Shown in pieces: positions 35,041-48,400 of a stretch of DNA of 64,000 nt. Origin of the DNA: Gymnopus androsaceus JB14 (lineage: Eukaryota > Basidiomycota > Agaricomycetes > Agaricales > Omphalotaceae). A model generated the notes under the pieces. That model searched no databases. It was given only the letters and a program-made list of their open reading frames with translations, and was not told the DNA's origin. Positions within the stretch are counted from its first letter, which is position 1; the number at the start of each line of letters is the position of its first letter. A program made the translations under genes and the position numbers. Where the stretch lies: assembly GCA_009733575.1 (NCBI GenBank), contig ML769715.1, positions 1 to 64,000 on the forward strand, written 5' to 3'.

Positions 35041-38000
35041 CGGTATTGTCTCTTCTCTCTACTTAACTCTCATTATAGTGCACATAGCTTATCAGCACGT
35101 CAATGCCTACACGTGATGATATGGAAAAAATAAAATACGGGAATCCCCGAAGGAGAAATGGGTAGATGAAGGAAAGACCTGGTTGGACTTCGGTGTGAAG
35201 GGGTAAGTCAGGGAGACAGAATACGGGAGAAGGAATGAAAAGGGAAGGAGATACAGGGTGCGGTGGAAAAAGGAAGGAGCTCGGGGATGAAGGGAAAGTC
35301 AGGGAGAAGGAGTGAAAAGGGACGGAGATACTGGGCGGGGACCTCAAAACGAACAAAGAGTATCAAAGTTTGCACCGCGGCTCAATGACAGTAGACGACA
35401 AGACGGAATGTAGACGAGGAAAAGAAATTCGGTTTGGTATCATTCAAATGCATGATATCCTTTCCAAGATTCCGTGAGTATAGAAAGTTGGGTGGGATCT
35501 CGCAGATACTGGACCACGCAGGAGTCGCTAAACATCCTCAAGTAAACCAGCCGACTGAACTGCGAGACGATTCTCGTCGCAAGATTCATGGTTAGCTTGC
35601 GCGATGAGCAGGGTAGCCAGGAGCATTCCAAAAAAAAAGAAGAACGAGGGACCGAAAACATTCAGAGAAGCCTTGACAAGGCTGCTGGTATGCGCAGAAG
35701 TCACGCATGTATGAAAGCGTGAATCGATCCATTTCAATCGAAGTGGACGAGTGGCCAGAACCGCAACATTTTACTTGAAGACATTTAATGCTTTGTTTTC
35801 TTCACTGAAAACAAGTCGGCCTATTACTTAGCAAGGAAAATTTCGTATAACGTACTTTGACCGTGCATTCTTCGTTATAGTACAAGAATCTCTCTCGAAA
35901 GCTCTTCCACGTCATCATCCCGACGTCCATCATCCTGCAACCACTTAACTGCAAAGCTCAAAGCTGGGGCCAAGGCCTGCTGCAGGTGACATTGGTGCTC
36001 TCGCCTTGCAGCGTCAACCCATTGAAATGACATTCCTTTTTAGGGGGTAGCGGAGGAAGTGTGCATTATTATAATTGAGGAAAGATCCGGAAGGTTCCTG
36101 TCGATGACCATCATTCAAAAGGGACGCGAGAAATTAAAGGAAGGGATCCTGCTGAGGTGTTCAATCTTGATTAATGAAGGCTTGGGAGGGAGTTCAATGC
36201 TGTTCAATGTCCAAGTTAGGGATCGGGATAATGAATTCTTCAAGGAAAGAAGAGGGTCCGTCAATGGTTCAAATATATATACCTTGTTGTTCCCGCTTTC
36301 TCCTGCAATGCCTTTTCATCGACGGTCGATGCAATGGCCAAGTTGAAGTATGACGTCGAAGAGGTCTATGAGGTAGAGAATTATAATTAAATTAGCGCCC
36401 TGGTTCATGTAAGTTAAGCGCGCGTTTTCCTATGTATTCATATCTTCTCGAATCCTTCGAACCGGTTAAGTCGGTGATCGCTGCCATGTATGAGCACCAA
36501 GTACTCATTAGAAACCAGAGGAAGTTGTCCTAACTATTATACACAGATGAGTCGGAAAGACCCTCGGTATTTGTGTAATTGCTTGATACGGGACAGGGAG
36601 CCACACTATGTTCTCCTCTCTGACAGTACGTGAGCCTACTAAATAAAATTTATCCTGAAAGAACAGATACTGATGTTCACCCTTGCTGCTCATTAAGCGG
36701 GTTCAGTGACTCACAATTGAGTCATTCGGCCTCCTTTCATCCACTGCCAGTCCGTCCTCATTTCAGGGCACCACAGAATGTTCCAACCAATATGATCCCC
36801 ATTAAACTGGTATGCCGCACATCCCATGTGTCTTTGCACGATTGAACCATCATAGCATTCTACGGTGTTGATTCTGTGACGGTTCAACTTTGGTCTGCAG
36901 TCTTTTTCGATTAACCTTCCCTTCACGCTCATTCATAATTGCTGTTTCTCGCATGTTGGTTGAAATATTGCACACGATGCGAAAGCCGTGCATGCCGCTA
37001 CTACTGGGCCTTCGATGGAATACACAATCAACTAGAAAACTAATACGTTGCTTAGTATATTTCCGGAAAACAATAAAGTATGCGGATACTTACTTGGCCA
37101 TCGTAATGCACCATCGCCAACGCCATAAGCTGGAGGAGGAGAAATACGCTTCATCAAATCGGGTAGGGTGGATTGGACGGGGACGGGGTTTAACCATGAT
37201 AATTGGATTAAGAAAACATTATAAATGGTGATGGAGGCGGCTACTATATCATCACGCGAGAGCATCTTTATGACTTCCAAGATAGCAAATTTATGGGAAA
37301 CACTCGGGGGACATTCCTCCGGGTTGGAATTGATTTCGAGTCGGAAGTCTCACTGGCGCCGGATGGAGAGGCTTGTACACATTTTGGAACCCCTGGAAGG
37401 CACGCCTGAACACCTGTAAGTTTTCCCGCTAACTTTCATAACCTAGATACCTTTTCCTATCGACCTGTTACGTCCCTGCCCTTTGTCAGGAATGACTTTG
37501 TATTTGCGTCTGATTTATCAGTTCTACGCAAATCTACTAGAATCGAGATCCAGATCCTTTGGCTCATAGCTCATTATATTGTTTGGGTTGACGTTCTCAT
37601 CGATTGTCGTCTTGTGTAACCATCGAAGCCTGTAGCATCTTAACGATGGGAGCAGTAAAATTGCGACGGAATCAGTGGGTATGGCGAGTACACGTCGCTT
37701 TTGTCATTCACCTCCAAGATCGTCAACCTGGAGAAGCAGACTTCATTCTTATGGTTGTGACACGATCTGTGCATAGTTGCGGTACAGAAAACATCAGGGA
37801 CACGCTCATTCCGTTAGTTCAGTACTCCTTCTATAGCGGTCAAACAAGTAGGTTTAGCATGCTCTTTCATTGTTACTTTACCCTAACTCGACCCAGATAT
37901 ACATTCCCGGATAGAGAAACGGAGCGGGGCCATTGAGGAATATTAGAAATATATCTCGGAAGCGGGCTTAATGACTTGTCAAAGAGTGGCACATTAATAT

Positions 38001-38953
38001 TTTTCTTTTAGATGAATGTAGGTAATGCAATCTTTATTTTCAAAATTCTGTCCTGGTCGGATAGTACATCAGAACGTGACATAGGTTCACTTCTCACCCG
38101 GGAACAAGCAGGCATGATCAGGCATGATCTGCTATCTGCTGCCGTCTTGCTTAATTGGGTCATAGGGAGCTCAGAAAGAGCGCAAGACGGTAGATCGAAG
38201 CACTCCCATATCTACTTCTAGAAGCTTCTCATTGGGGTAGAAAAGCAGTGCAAGGGCTTCCACTCGGTTGGGGTTGGAGAAAGGTTATCATTCACAAGAC
38301 GAGTGTCTGCCACACCGAATTCTCTGGAACTAGGATTAGCTCTTAGAGCATGCCCTTTCCTTCTTTCAGGCTTCCCGCCCTCTAGATCTATTAATTTAAT
38401 GGCTGGCATATAAGGCAACGCAAAATTCAATCGATTAACAGTTCTTATAGAACTTTCCGGGCTCAGCGCAGTAGCAAGAAGTGCTGTACTCGTTTCATTA
38501 ATCACTCGTTTTCAGAGGCTTTTTTCATTCTTCAGATCTTGAAATTGGCAGTTGCTGAGAAGGTAGTTCCATTTCAACTCTTTCTATCATTCTTCTAGGT
38601 GCGCGTCCTCACAGTACTATTGAATGGGTAAGTTGCTTTCTCTCAATCCGGATGTGATTAATCCACTATCGCTAATTGGTTTCTACGTGTTGCCTCGCGG
38701 TTTCCTCAACGTGCCTTGTATTTACCAAAGTCGCTGTCGCTGTAGGTTTCAATACCAGTGCGCTTCAAGTTAAACTCGTGGAAGAAATGGTGACGCTTCT
38801 GACAATTGGCATTGTGCCGCCAAATCTTTCTCTAGCTCCTATTTTGAGAATTGTTTGTCATTTTTTCGTATCATATCAGACCGGGAGCTGACCATGGCAT
38901 CTAGAATCGAGGAGCTTTCATATCACTGTGAATGAAGCTCAAGTCGCCAAAGG
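35041..38953. other. Gene-poor stretch with possible relics
   Basis: About 3.9 kb. Between 35195 and 35345 there is a purine-rich direct repeat around GTCAGGGAGAAGGAGTGAAA. On the minus strand, 36480-37300 has scattered hydrophobic open pieces (such as VFLIQLSWLNPVP) broken by stops, as in a decayed membrane-protein gene. At 38218-38400 a stretch with GKPERRKGHALRANPSS looks like a detached cytosolic tail. None is strong enough to annotate as a gene. Confidence 0.4.
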
Positions 38954-39230
38954 CGGCTTATCAGAGGATAAGATAAGCAGGGGCATTGCGCCGATAGGCG
39001 CGCCGCTCGTCTGATCGAGCAATTCTCTGGTCCCCCACCCGCCCATCCCTGGACTTGAGTCATTAATTCCGGCCTTGGCCATCCGCGTGCTTATAACTAT
39101 AGTGAGTATTTGCCCACCCACGCGGGGCCAAGTGGGGCCAAGCCCCTGCCAAACCTCGTCGACTAGGATACCTTGAATACTATACTATTATACTTATACT
39201 CTAGCCCACTTATCTTATCTAGCAGAATTC
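38954..39230. repeat. Dispersed repeat family, copy 2
   Basis: Starts GGCTTATCAGAGGATAAGAT and carries CCACCCGCCCATCCCTGG, TATTTGCCCACCCACGCGGG and GCCCCTGCCAAACC in the same order as the copy at 34754-35030, ending CACTTATCTTATC. The left TATCAGAGGATAAGATAAG and right CTTATCTTATC could be imperfect terminal inverted repeats. Confidence 0.65.
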
Positions 39231-39825
39231 CTCTGTACTCGAAATGAATCTCTGTTACACGCAAGGGGCCCTCTGTGCCAAATGAAAACACCCCAATTCT
39301 GGGCGCCGTGGTCAATGCCACTCCCGAGTCACGATATGCCCTTATATATTAAAATCCAAGGAAAAAGTGGGACAAGAGGAACTTGGCTGTAATGCTTGCG
39401 TTTAACCAATTGCGAATGATATCTTGAAGCTTAGCCACGGGCCTGGCGTTTATTCCTTCGAGATTGCCACAATCAATAGTGACTCCGCTCTGTCTGCTAC
39501 CTACCTTTTAGTAACCTTCTCACAAAGCCCGGAAATGATTATCGAGAAAGTTCTCCCAAGAACTCCTCGGGCAGTCTATCATCAATCCATTCCTGAAAAC
39601 GTCTTATAGTATTTTGACACAAGAGTCAAGGTGACTGCTCTCAGGCTTGTGCAGTTTATTTCACGATCGTTCTGTTCAAAACCGGCTAGTGTCCGCGTTT
39701 TCATTCTTATTATTGAATCTAGAAAGCATGCGCGCCTGTGTAGCGGTATAAAACCCTCAGAACTGAACATACAACTTGCTAACGTCTTAATCTTCTTTGA
39801 ATATCAACCCTTCCGACTATTCGAC

Positions 39826-40110
39826 TCATCAGTAAGCTCCCTCTTAATGAGTTGTGGATTATGATGACATTCTCTTCTGTTTATCGCAGGAATGTGCACA
39901 TATGTACGGGTCTATCACCACTACACCAAGTGTAATCATAGAACCGACCCCCGCGACGGTGTTCCCGAATTTGTGGGTTGAACTTGTTATCGAATAAGCA
40001 TGCTCATCGCCGACTATTCTTTAGACAACGTGCACAGATTCAAATTGCAGCACGAGCCAGTCCCATACATGTCGTCGAGACGGTAAAATTTGTACTCACC
40101 AGGCTAAGTA
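39826..40110 (+). pseudogene. Degenerate copy of the Cys-rich mini-gene
   Basis: Homologous to 42272-42600. It still reads MCTYVRVYHHYTKCNHRTDP after a CAG acceptor, but meets a stop soon after, and the GT donor present in the sister copy (GAGTAAAC) is changed to GAATAAGC. A downstream exon-like piece keeps Cys codons (DSNCSTSQSHTCRRDGKICT). Confidence 0.4.
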
Positions 40111-40540
40111 AGTACCTCTTGTATTAATTTCGTATACGATATTAAGGGAAAATCATGGTTTACAGTGCTGTATGGATGCAGCGCATCGATAAAATTAATG
40201 AATCTTGCCTTCTTTGCTATGAGAGGCCAATGTGGGGCAGCCGTGCGTAGTTTCGACTACATAGCACAATCTATGTAGCGCACATACTAGAATTTTTCTT
40301 GTCATTAGCACACTACTGATACTTAAGTACCTAGAAGTAGTTGTAGAAATAGATAACGCCGTGATGGTATGTACCGACGATAAAGCATTCACTTCAACCC
40401 TGACCGTCATGTAATTGAGTTGGAATCTCGATACCCAACTCATACCAGCAGCAACACTTCAACCCCTACACGTCCGTGCTGCACCGCACCAAGAGGCAAA
40501 TTCAACGGTAGTACGAATCATGGCGTAAAAGAAAACGGGA

Positions 40541-40960
40541 CGCACCGTACGTGATACCCCTCCAAAGCACCCCAACAGCAGCCGTCTCTAGAATGATAGC
40601 GATGAAGGATCTGTCATTTTTCTTGTCGAGCCCTACCGTGACAACAAAAGAAAAGTCGGTTGGTCCCATGAATGTACAAGTAACGAGTGAGGGAGGAGCA
40701 AAACCACGGCATACCCGAGCTAGGACATCGTCAGGGCTTCTCTAGCAATTAACAAGGGTCGGGAGTGAATCTGACGGAATTTCAACGGGCATTATATAAA
40801 TCATAGAAGATTCACGTCCGGATGAGAATCGAAGAAAATGGAAAATATTGAAGGGCCCTCATAAATGACCTTTCCAAGGAGGAACCAAGCCGGTTCACTG
40901 AGCCCAAAAAAAGGCCTGCTGACAGGATGTAAAACCACATTGATCATACCTCGTTGAGGG
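40541..40960 (-). pseudogene. 3' fragment of a Chs7-like gene
   Basis: Matches the last exons of the intact gene at 43317-44819: a degraded helix region opposite 40870-40945 and the penultimate exon opposite 40575-40625. The 5' two thirds of the gene are missing, and substitutions and indels break the frame. It is a non-functional remnant of the tandem duplication. Confidence 0.72.
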
Positions 40961-40965
40961 TGGTC

Positions 40966-42271
40966 TGCATGCAGGAAGCATTCCTTCTGATCTAATTTTA
41001 ACCATAATTCTCCCATCGTACGAGAAGCTACAGAGAGGACCAGAGCCCCGGTACCGGTTGAAAGGGAGTTATTTAATTCTTGCCACCACCAGGAGCAAAC
41101 TCACGTCAACGGAAAAATGGACCATGACAATTTGACTCGGAGATGGTAAGGAGCACCAAGACAAATCTCGGGAGGAAATTTTTGGACGGGTGAAAGAAGT
41201 ATTCCACAATATTCCAGGGTTCTCGTGCAGCAGCTGAGTCGCGATGGCATCATCCAGTAAACGGCTAGTTAATCTATGTGTCGTCCGACTGGAGAAATCA
41301 GGGTTTGAGTTTCGACCCAAGTTCTAGTCTGCATATTTTGAATTTTTCCTCGAGATCCGACTATGTAGCAAAAATTGATTCCGAATCCTTTTTTGGGAAT
41401 TCAGCGCTTCTTGTTCTCTCAAATACCCATCATGAAGTTACAGCCTGATCTTCTTCATGAGCGGATAAATTATTCTTGTTAAAGTAAACAAATATTAAGA
41501 TTAAGTGATGACCCACCCATGCACGAGTAACCGCCCACGCCGCAAGTAGACTCCTGACCAACTCCTGACTACGCCCTTTCGGGACTTACAGCCTAATGAG
41601 CTGAATGATTCATAAAAAAATAAGTAAAGTTGTGGAACGGGCTTATAGGCGAAATATTGAGCCTGCGGAGAGCTGCGAGGGACTTTCTGCGAGCTTAGGA
41701 CGAAATAAAATAATGGGTTTCCGAGCCCTTGCCGATAGTGCCGAAACTAATCGGCCAAAGCGTCGAATACAAGCGCCAAGACTTATGTCCAAATATGGTA
41801 TAGATTAAATCACACTGGAGATAAAGCAATGCTCTGAAAGAAAGAGAGGACTATTCTCCAGTCTCCTGCAGTATGAATGTAGTGTGATGATTTGAAATTA
41901 AAATACATTGTCTGTGTCAAAACGAGTAATCTCGATCAATCTCCGAGTCCCCACACGAATGCCTAATTATCCGACTAGTTACTAGACTACTTAGTGATTA
42001 GAATTTTCGGGCGGCGCTCCTCAGCTCATGGGTATACACTGAGTAATCGCTTGCACCATTATGGTTCGTTGCAGTCAAGGTGACTCGGTTTGGGCTATCT
42101 ACTATTTGACAAGTTAAATGCCTGTTCCTCAGAACGGGATGTTCTTTATTCAATCTAATAAATATGCGTCCCTGCCTACTGGTATAAAAAGACGATTCTC
42201 GGAGCAAGCGCAAGCAACGTGCGATAACTCCTCCAAGCGAACCTTCTTGCGAACTTTCCATTCCATTGTCA
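40966..42271. other. Intergenic between duplication copies
   Basis: No gene recognised. The right part from about 42080 is homologous to 39620-39800 and contains a TATAAAA at 42182-42188, placed as a promoter for the mini-gene starting at 42272. Confidence 0.4.
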
Positions 42272-42600
42272 ATGATTATCAGTAAGCTCGCTTCCCATGC
42301 TCCTCCTCGCCAGTACTTACATGCTCATCCTTTTACTATAGGGCGATGTGTACATATGAGCTGATTTATTTCCACTACACCTTGTGTGATCATGTAACCG
42401 ACCCCTACGACGGTCGTCGTCAATTCGTAGGTAGCACTTGTTATCGAGTAAACTAGTGCTCACTTAAAGCTGCCGTTGATTCAGAAAACTTGCTCAGATC
42501 CCAAATGCAGCACAAGCCAGCTACACCTATGTCATCGTGAACATAGAAGTTGTTCTCATTATGCAAAGTGCGCACGTCTCAGCTTGATTAGCTCCACAGA
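42272..42600 (+). CDS. Possible small Cys-rich fungal protein
   Basis: ATG 42272 gives a 10-nt first exon, then a 60-nt intron (GTAAGC..TATAG) joining in phase to an exon reading MCTYELIYFHYTLCDHVTDP. A further exon after TTGCTCAG at about 42496 keeps Cys/His codons (SQLHLCHREHRSCSHYAKC). Many fungi encode short proteins starting MC-aromatic with spaced Cys/His; their function is unknown. The second donor is uncertain and a short product ending near 42458 is possible. Confidence 0.38.
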
Positions 42601-43316
42601 TTGAACGAGATGCTTACAGTGCCCGAAAGAAGGAGCGCATCGTTCAAAATAGAGATGAATCTTGTCTTATGTGCTACGAGAGGCCAATGTGGGGCAGCGA
42701 GGCGTAATTTCCCTTCGATACATAGAAAAGTAGATAACGTCAGGAAATGACAGTATGTACCAAACACCCCGTCATTCACGTCCCACACCGCTAAAAACAA
42801 TCCATCCCAAATCCGACATCGAATTCTAGGTCACCAGTCAAAAGGGCTCCAGTCAAAGATAAGACAAAAAGGGTATCAAACAAATGTAAGTATTTACTTG
42901 GTCGTCAAATTCTCGATGAATTAAATGCAGATATATATATACAAATACATTTCAAGAAGGATGCGTCAATCGATGCATAGCAGTGGATGCCTGCAAAGAG
43001 AGGGGTGGATAATATAGGATATCTCGAATCGGATAAAGGAAGGGTAAAGGTACCGGTAAACGGAAGACAGGAAAAGAAAAGAATAAATAATGCAGCAGGA
43101 AGGAGAATCCGAACATACAGCCTGATACAACAATCGAACAGGTGGTCGTGAGAGTCAGAACCAACGTTGCCGTCTTGGCAAAGTGAGGGAACGGAAAAGA
43201 CAACGAGCATAACACAACGACATTAGGCAATAACAACATGAAGGCAGACGAAGAAAAGATGTCCAGAATCACAAGAAAAGGTATATATGTATCGCTTTTG
43301 ACATTGTAGTTGCGGG

Positions 43317-44819
43317 TTATGAAGGATACATAGGGTATGGGTCATCGTCCCAAGAATCTGAAAGAAAAAGTATCAGCAAACCAAGTTAAGACGGAATATG
43401 AAGTGCACGGCATTTCCCCAAGAAGGAACGTGAAAGAAATTGGCCGCGGCCGCACCTTCCGTGATACTCCTCCACGCCAGATACAACGTGCCAACGGCAG
43501 CCGTCTCTAAAATGGTAGCGACGAAAGATCCGTCAATTTTGCTTGTCGATCCCTACGAAAAAGAAAGGTTAGTCAGTTCTATGGATGTACAAGGAACGAG
43601 CGAGAGAGGAGCAAAAGCACGGCATACTATCACCGCACCGCACAAGCCAGTGCATCGCCAGGGCATCTAGCAAACAACAAGGATCGGGAGCGAGACTGAA
43701 ACGCAATGGCCGGTATCTCAATTGTAAATCACAATTCACAATTAACGCCCAGATGAGAATGGAAGCAAAGGCCGGAAGGAAAAGAATAATGATGGGGCAG
43801 GGCTCACCTCACAAATGACCTTTCCAAGTAGGAACCAAGCCAATTGACTGAGCACAAACAGGCCTGCCGACAGGATGTAAAACCACATTGGCCGCACTTC
43901 GTTGAGTACAGCGAGGACGATGTAGGTCATGATGCCAAAATAGAGTATTGCGGCCCTGTAGCGAAAAAAAAGCGGATCAGAGACGCTAAAGCAGGACGAG
44001 GCGAGGAAGGAAGAGCTACTAACACGGCTGGCCAGATACTCGTCAAAACGAAGAGTGGTATGCTTCGCAGCTCGCTCGGATCACTTGAGGGTCCTAGCGT
44101 ATGCGTAATGCCCAACCCAACATCGAATGCCACGTAAGTTGTTCCAGCAAAGAATAAGACGGTGATGATGAAATAGGGCTAAACAAGTATGCAAATGGGA
44201 TATCAGAACGAATCGTAGACTAGAGATGTAAAAGGCCACGAACCACTAATGCTGCTGGGGTTCCGTCTTCGACTTTTTGAGTTGCGACGATTGCGTTCAT
44301 GAGTAGAGCCCAGAAAAAGGCTGCTACAAGGCCGGCATGTATCGCGGTTAGGGCAACTAATGATGTTGATCCTTGCTCAAGCAGTGAACCGTTTGTTACG
44401 AGTTGGAACGGCAGTGTCAGGAAATAGAGAACCAGAAGATTCCGCAGTTCAATCCGGCCTGGAAGATGATCAGACAAAGGAGGACATGCGGAGAGTTTTT
44501 TTTACTGCTCACCAACTGCTGCCTTCCTCCGGTGCGCTCCAGCAATTAGCCCCAACATCACGAGTATGGAAACAGCGCAGACGACGACATTTGCGATGTT
44601 GCCCAAGCTCTTCCCTGTCCCTTGATGTGGTCCAGCGATTGTTGTACCAGCTTTGGCAATACCACATACAGGATTGACTCCTACTGGGGCTGAATTGGGA
44701 TCAGCTGAAAGACCAGTTAAGAGACTTCGATCGTCATGAAAGAGTTGTCGATAGAAAAGATTGCACCAAGTATACGAGGGCGTGTCTCTACACAGCGCAG
44801 AATAGTCTCCGAAGCGCAT
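43317..44819 (-). CDS. CHS7: Chs7-like chitin synthase export chaperone
   Basis: Chs7 is an ER membrane chaperone required for export of the chitin synthase Chs3 in yeast. Start ATG at 44819 (MRFGDYSALCRDTPSYTWCN), preferred over an in-frame ATG at 44837 because family members start MRFG/MxFGxYxxLC. The exons give GVNPVCGI, SLGNIANVVVCAVSILVML, RIELRNLLVLYFLTLPFQLV, ALTAIHAGLVAAFFWALLMN, PYFIITVLFFAGTTYVAFDV, LFVLTSIWPA, IVLAVLNEVRPMWFYILSAG, then LAWFLLGKVIC, DGSFVATILETAAVG and, after an intron with TTTCTTTCAG, the acidic tail DSWDDDPYPMYPS to the stop at 43317. Seven membrane segments fit the family. All junctions restore frame, so this copy looks functional. Confidence 0.87.
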
Positions 44820-45493
44820 GATAAAAGTTGCAGGCAACGACGAAGATAAGGTCGAAATTCAATCTAGCTCGCGGGGGAAGTCGATAGATAAAGCTGAAAA
44901 GCCAGTGGTAATAATACGGAAGGGGGGCCGTCAGATGCTTCTCGTCGTCGTTGCGCACGACGTTCACAATAAAACAACCTTGTCGTGAGAATGAAGAAGA
45001 GACCAGGTCAACCAGAATGACACGTGGGAGGTTTCACAATAGCGCCTCAAATAAGCGCCGCATACGCGGTGACTACTTTGAACGAAAGTAGTCAGCTGTA
45101 AGTAGTATATGTTGAGTTGATCTCTAGCTTGATTAACACTTGTTACTACATCACTTCTCCGGGCTTGGCTACTATTTCCCCAGGCAGTACTCTGACTCAG
45201 CTCAACCTGTATCGAATTAAAACCTAGGACAGTGTTCTCCAGAGGCTTCCAGAGGTCTCCGGAGAGGCTCCAAATACGTTGGTTTTCTCTGGCAAATACC
45301 CAAGTGAGTCGAAAATTTGACTAAATAAATTTCCAGCTTTTTTTTGAGACAGAAAGGAATTTCTTTATTAATTCGTACAGAGAAAGGAATCCGATATATA
45401 CAGTAATGATAAATAACATATTGAATGTAAAAAGTCCCACACAAAATTCCAAAGAGAGAGAGAAGGACTGTCAAACCGGCTTGTAGTTTGTTT
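44820..45493. other. Intergenic
   Basis: Upstream of the Chs7-like gene and downstream of the oxidase gene. No gene seen. Confidence 0.5.
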
Positions 45494-48400
45494 CTAAAGT
45501 CCTGGGGTGGTAAACCCGGGTAGGTCTGGCCAAAGGCCAACTTGAGCGGGATCTCCACCTACGCGAATCCAGGTTGAATGTGAAGGGGTACCGGCATCAT
45601 CTAGAATGAATAGCTGCCACCAACCAGGCGGGGAGACAAAGGAATTAGGAGGAGTGGTGATTGTCACAGTTGTCCCAGAAATTGAGAATGCGGGGAAGAT
45701 GGTGCGAGCGCCCATTGCGTTTCCATGAGTGCTTGAAACAGCTGGATTAACCGCATTCATCAGTTAACTGGGTTTCCTTTTTGCCAGGAAGTAGTGTTTT
45801 ACGCACCTGCGACCATAGATACTTTAATGCTCGACACAGCACCATGGAACACTTTAACGTTGGTGATGGTGAACTGCTGGTTGTAGCCAAAGTCCGTTTT
45901 GGAAATGTTGTAGGTAGGCTGGGTGATACCTTGGTTCAGATATGGAGGAACATAGACCTCAATACGCATCTCTTCAGGGAATCCTGGAGTTTGCGGGTCA
46001 GAACCAGAAACCAAGATACGGCCATCGGGCAAAAGAATGGCCTTGGAAGTAGCATAATCAGTAAAACCGCTAGCCTACGTTTGAAAGACTCTACCTCAGA
46101 GTGGTACATGCGAGCAACGATTGTGTTGTTTAAGATTGAGAAGCGCTCTCCTATGGGTTGAGTTGGGTCGTACAGGACGGCGTTCAAGTTCGGGTTACTG
46201 GCGAGCCCGAAGCCTATCAAGTTACAAAAATCAAAAAAGCATTTCGTATGAAAGTAACAGTACAAACGTACCAGCAACACCTTCCATAGCACCATTCATA
46301 ATCATCATGGTTCCTTGAAGGGGAACGTTTTAGAAAAAAAAAACAGCGAGAAAAGAATAGGACTCACCATCCGGAAGGGGGACCATGCATGTCATAACCC
46401 TTACTGAAGGCTAAAACAAAATGTTCAGCGAGCAACGAGCTCAAAGTGCTCAAACGACCTACCATGCGCTCGAGAGTCCAAGTGGCGTTCTCTACTTCCG
46501 GCGAGATGGAAACACAGTTGTCAAGCACTTGAGCTGCGAGATGAAGGTAGTCAAAACACCGCACAATGCTACACAAAAAAAGGCCTACCAGCACCAGGAG
46601 TACTACCCCCACAGATAAGAACCGTGAAAGGATCGGTATAAGCTATTTAGAATCATTAATGGCCGCGTTTACACGATAATTGAAAGGCGTTGAGCTCACG
46701 AGCGTGTTGAGGGAATGGTATCATGGAACCTAGAGGAATTAAGATTATTGGGCTGAAGATGGAGGTCAGATTTATGAAACTCACCTTCTAAAGGATACGT
46801 TCGGCCTGCAAGGACTATGCAAAACGGAATGTCAAAAATAGTCTGAGCAGACGAAGAAATTTACGGACAGTCATTGACAGATCCAGGCATATTGGGAAGC
46901 GTTCACGACAGTTTCAAAGGTAACTGGGTCGAGGATGCGAGCCTCATTGTAGTAAGCTGCCAGTTCCAGTCAGTGGACCGAGTGACCTTTCACGCAAGAA
47001 GACCCACCGGTAAAAACACGACCAGAAGGCAACATCGTAAGGAAGGGATATCTAGGTATGTGCTATGAGCAATATTGGGCGCCGAAGATAGAAAGAACCT
47101 CACAAATTATACGGATCTGTCCTATTGAGGAAGTCGAGGAACACCGTCGACGTTACACCTTCCGGAAGAGGAAGGATCTCGAGACTCGGCACAGGACCCG
47201 CATTGCTTCCACTCTCGCCGCCCATGACAAGGACGGATCCATTAGAAAGGACCAAAGCCCCGGGATACCACCGACCGGACTATTCACGGACAATGAAAAC
47301 CCATCCGCTCTGAATGAATGCGTCACTTACCAGCAGATGGAGCTCGTCGGCATTTTCTTCCCAATCATTCGTTCCATTGACACCCGGTGAACCGTCGGGT
47401 TGATAAAGTCTGACTCCAAAGGTGGAGGTCAATGACCAACCTAGCCAAACAGTTAGCTTCGGCCAAGACGACGAATGGCTCGCATACCTCCAACGTTGAT
47501 TATACGGCCACCTATGTCAGGTAAAATTACACTTCCCGAACAGAACACATCGGTTTGAACATGCATCGCGCGCCACATAAGGTCGAAGTCGTTAGATAGA
47601 CTGAGATCAAGCTCGTATGCACCAGTGGAATTATCAAACCTACAAAGAAAATCAGGCTGCATATCAACCAGGACGTTAAAAAAACAGGCTCACTCGCTTG
47701 TACCCCATTTCTCCAAGAATGTGACCTTGTTGTTTATGCCGAGAGTGGCAATTAATGGGACGACCACGCTGGAGGAAAAATACTATGAGTAAGAATAAAC
47801 TACTTGCGATGATAAAAGCACCTACCCAGGAACTAGAAGTAGCGATTTGAATTAGTTCAGCAACAGCTGCGACAATTTCTACTCACCGAAAAACTGGAAA
47901 AGATCAGCTACAGAAGCTATATCAGAAAGAGGTTCAAACTTACTTCATAATATCCAGTGTTTGCAGGCGTGTGCCAGACATTCTTGGTTCCCTCCCAGGT
48001 GTACATTGTGAGTCTGTTCCCGGCTACATACCAACGTCAGTTCGGACGCTACGACGTCTAGAATATTTGGGACATACCTCCACAGATCTCTATGGGGTTT
48101 CCAGAACATTGCGTATTACAATCAGTTTCTGGAGCCTGGCACATTCGAACAGAAGTCAATAGATTTCGTAGAAGCAAGGTGGTGCCGAGGACGTACCAGT
48201 GTTCCGCCATTTGCTGCAATGTCGGAGATGTCACCGCAGACTGCGTTGAATGAATTAGACTTTGAAGGCGCTTTTGGAAGTGACTACTTGGACTTACAGC
48301 ATTGAATACCTAGATCATATTGATGAGTCGCCATGTATACCATACTCTGTGTCAAGGGACTTACCAAACTCCATGCCTGCAGCAGTATAACCAAATGCAG

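Larger units (their letters stand above)
39620..40965. repeat. Segmental duplication, copy 1 (degenerate)
   Basis: Successive blocks match 42080-43900 in order: a GTCAAGGTGACT block, a TATAAAA promoter-like block (39748 vs 42182), a Cys-rich mini-gene, CAGCGCATCG and AGAGGCCAATGTGGGGCAGC, and the 3' part of the Chs7-like gene. The offset grows from about 2.46 to 2.9 kb because of indels. Confidence 0.75.

Noticed and set aside
42905..43272. Hydrophobic minus-strand open frames downstream of the Chs7-like gene
   Set aside because: Low-complexity T-rich sequence read as Phe/Leu; more likely 3' UTR.
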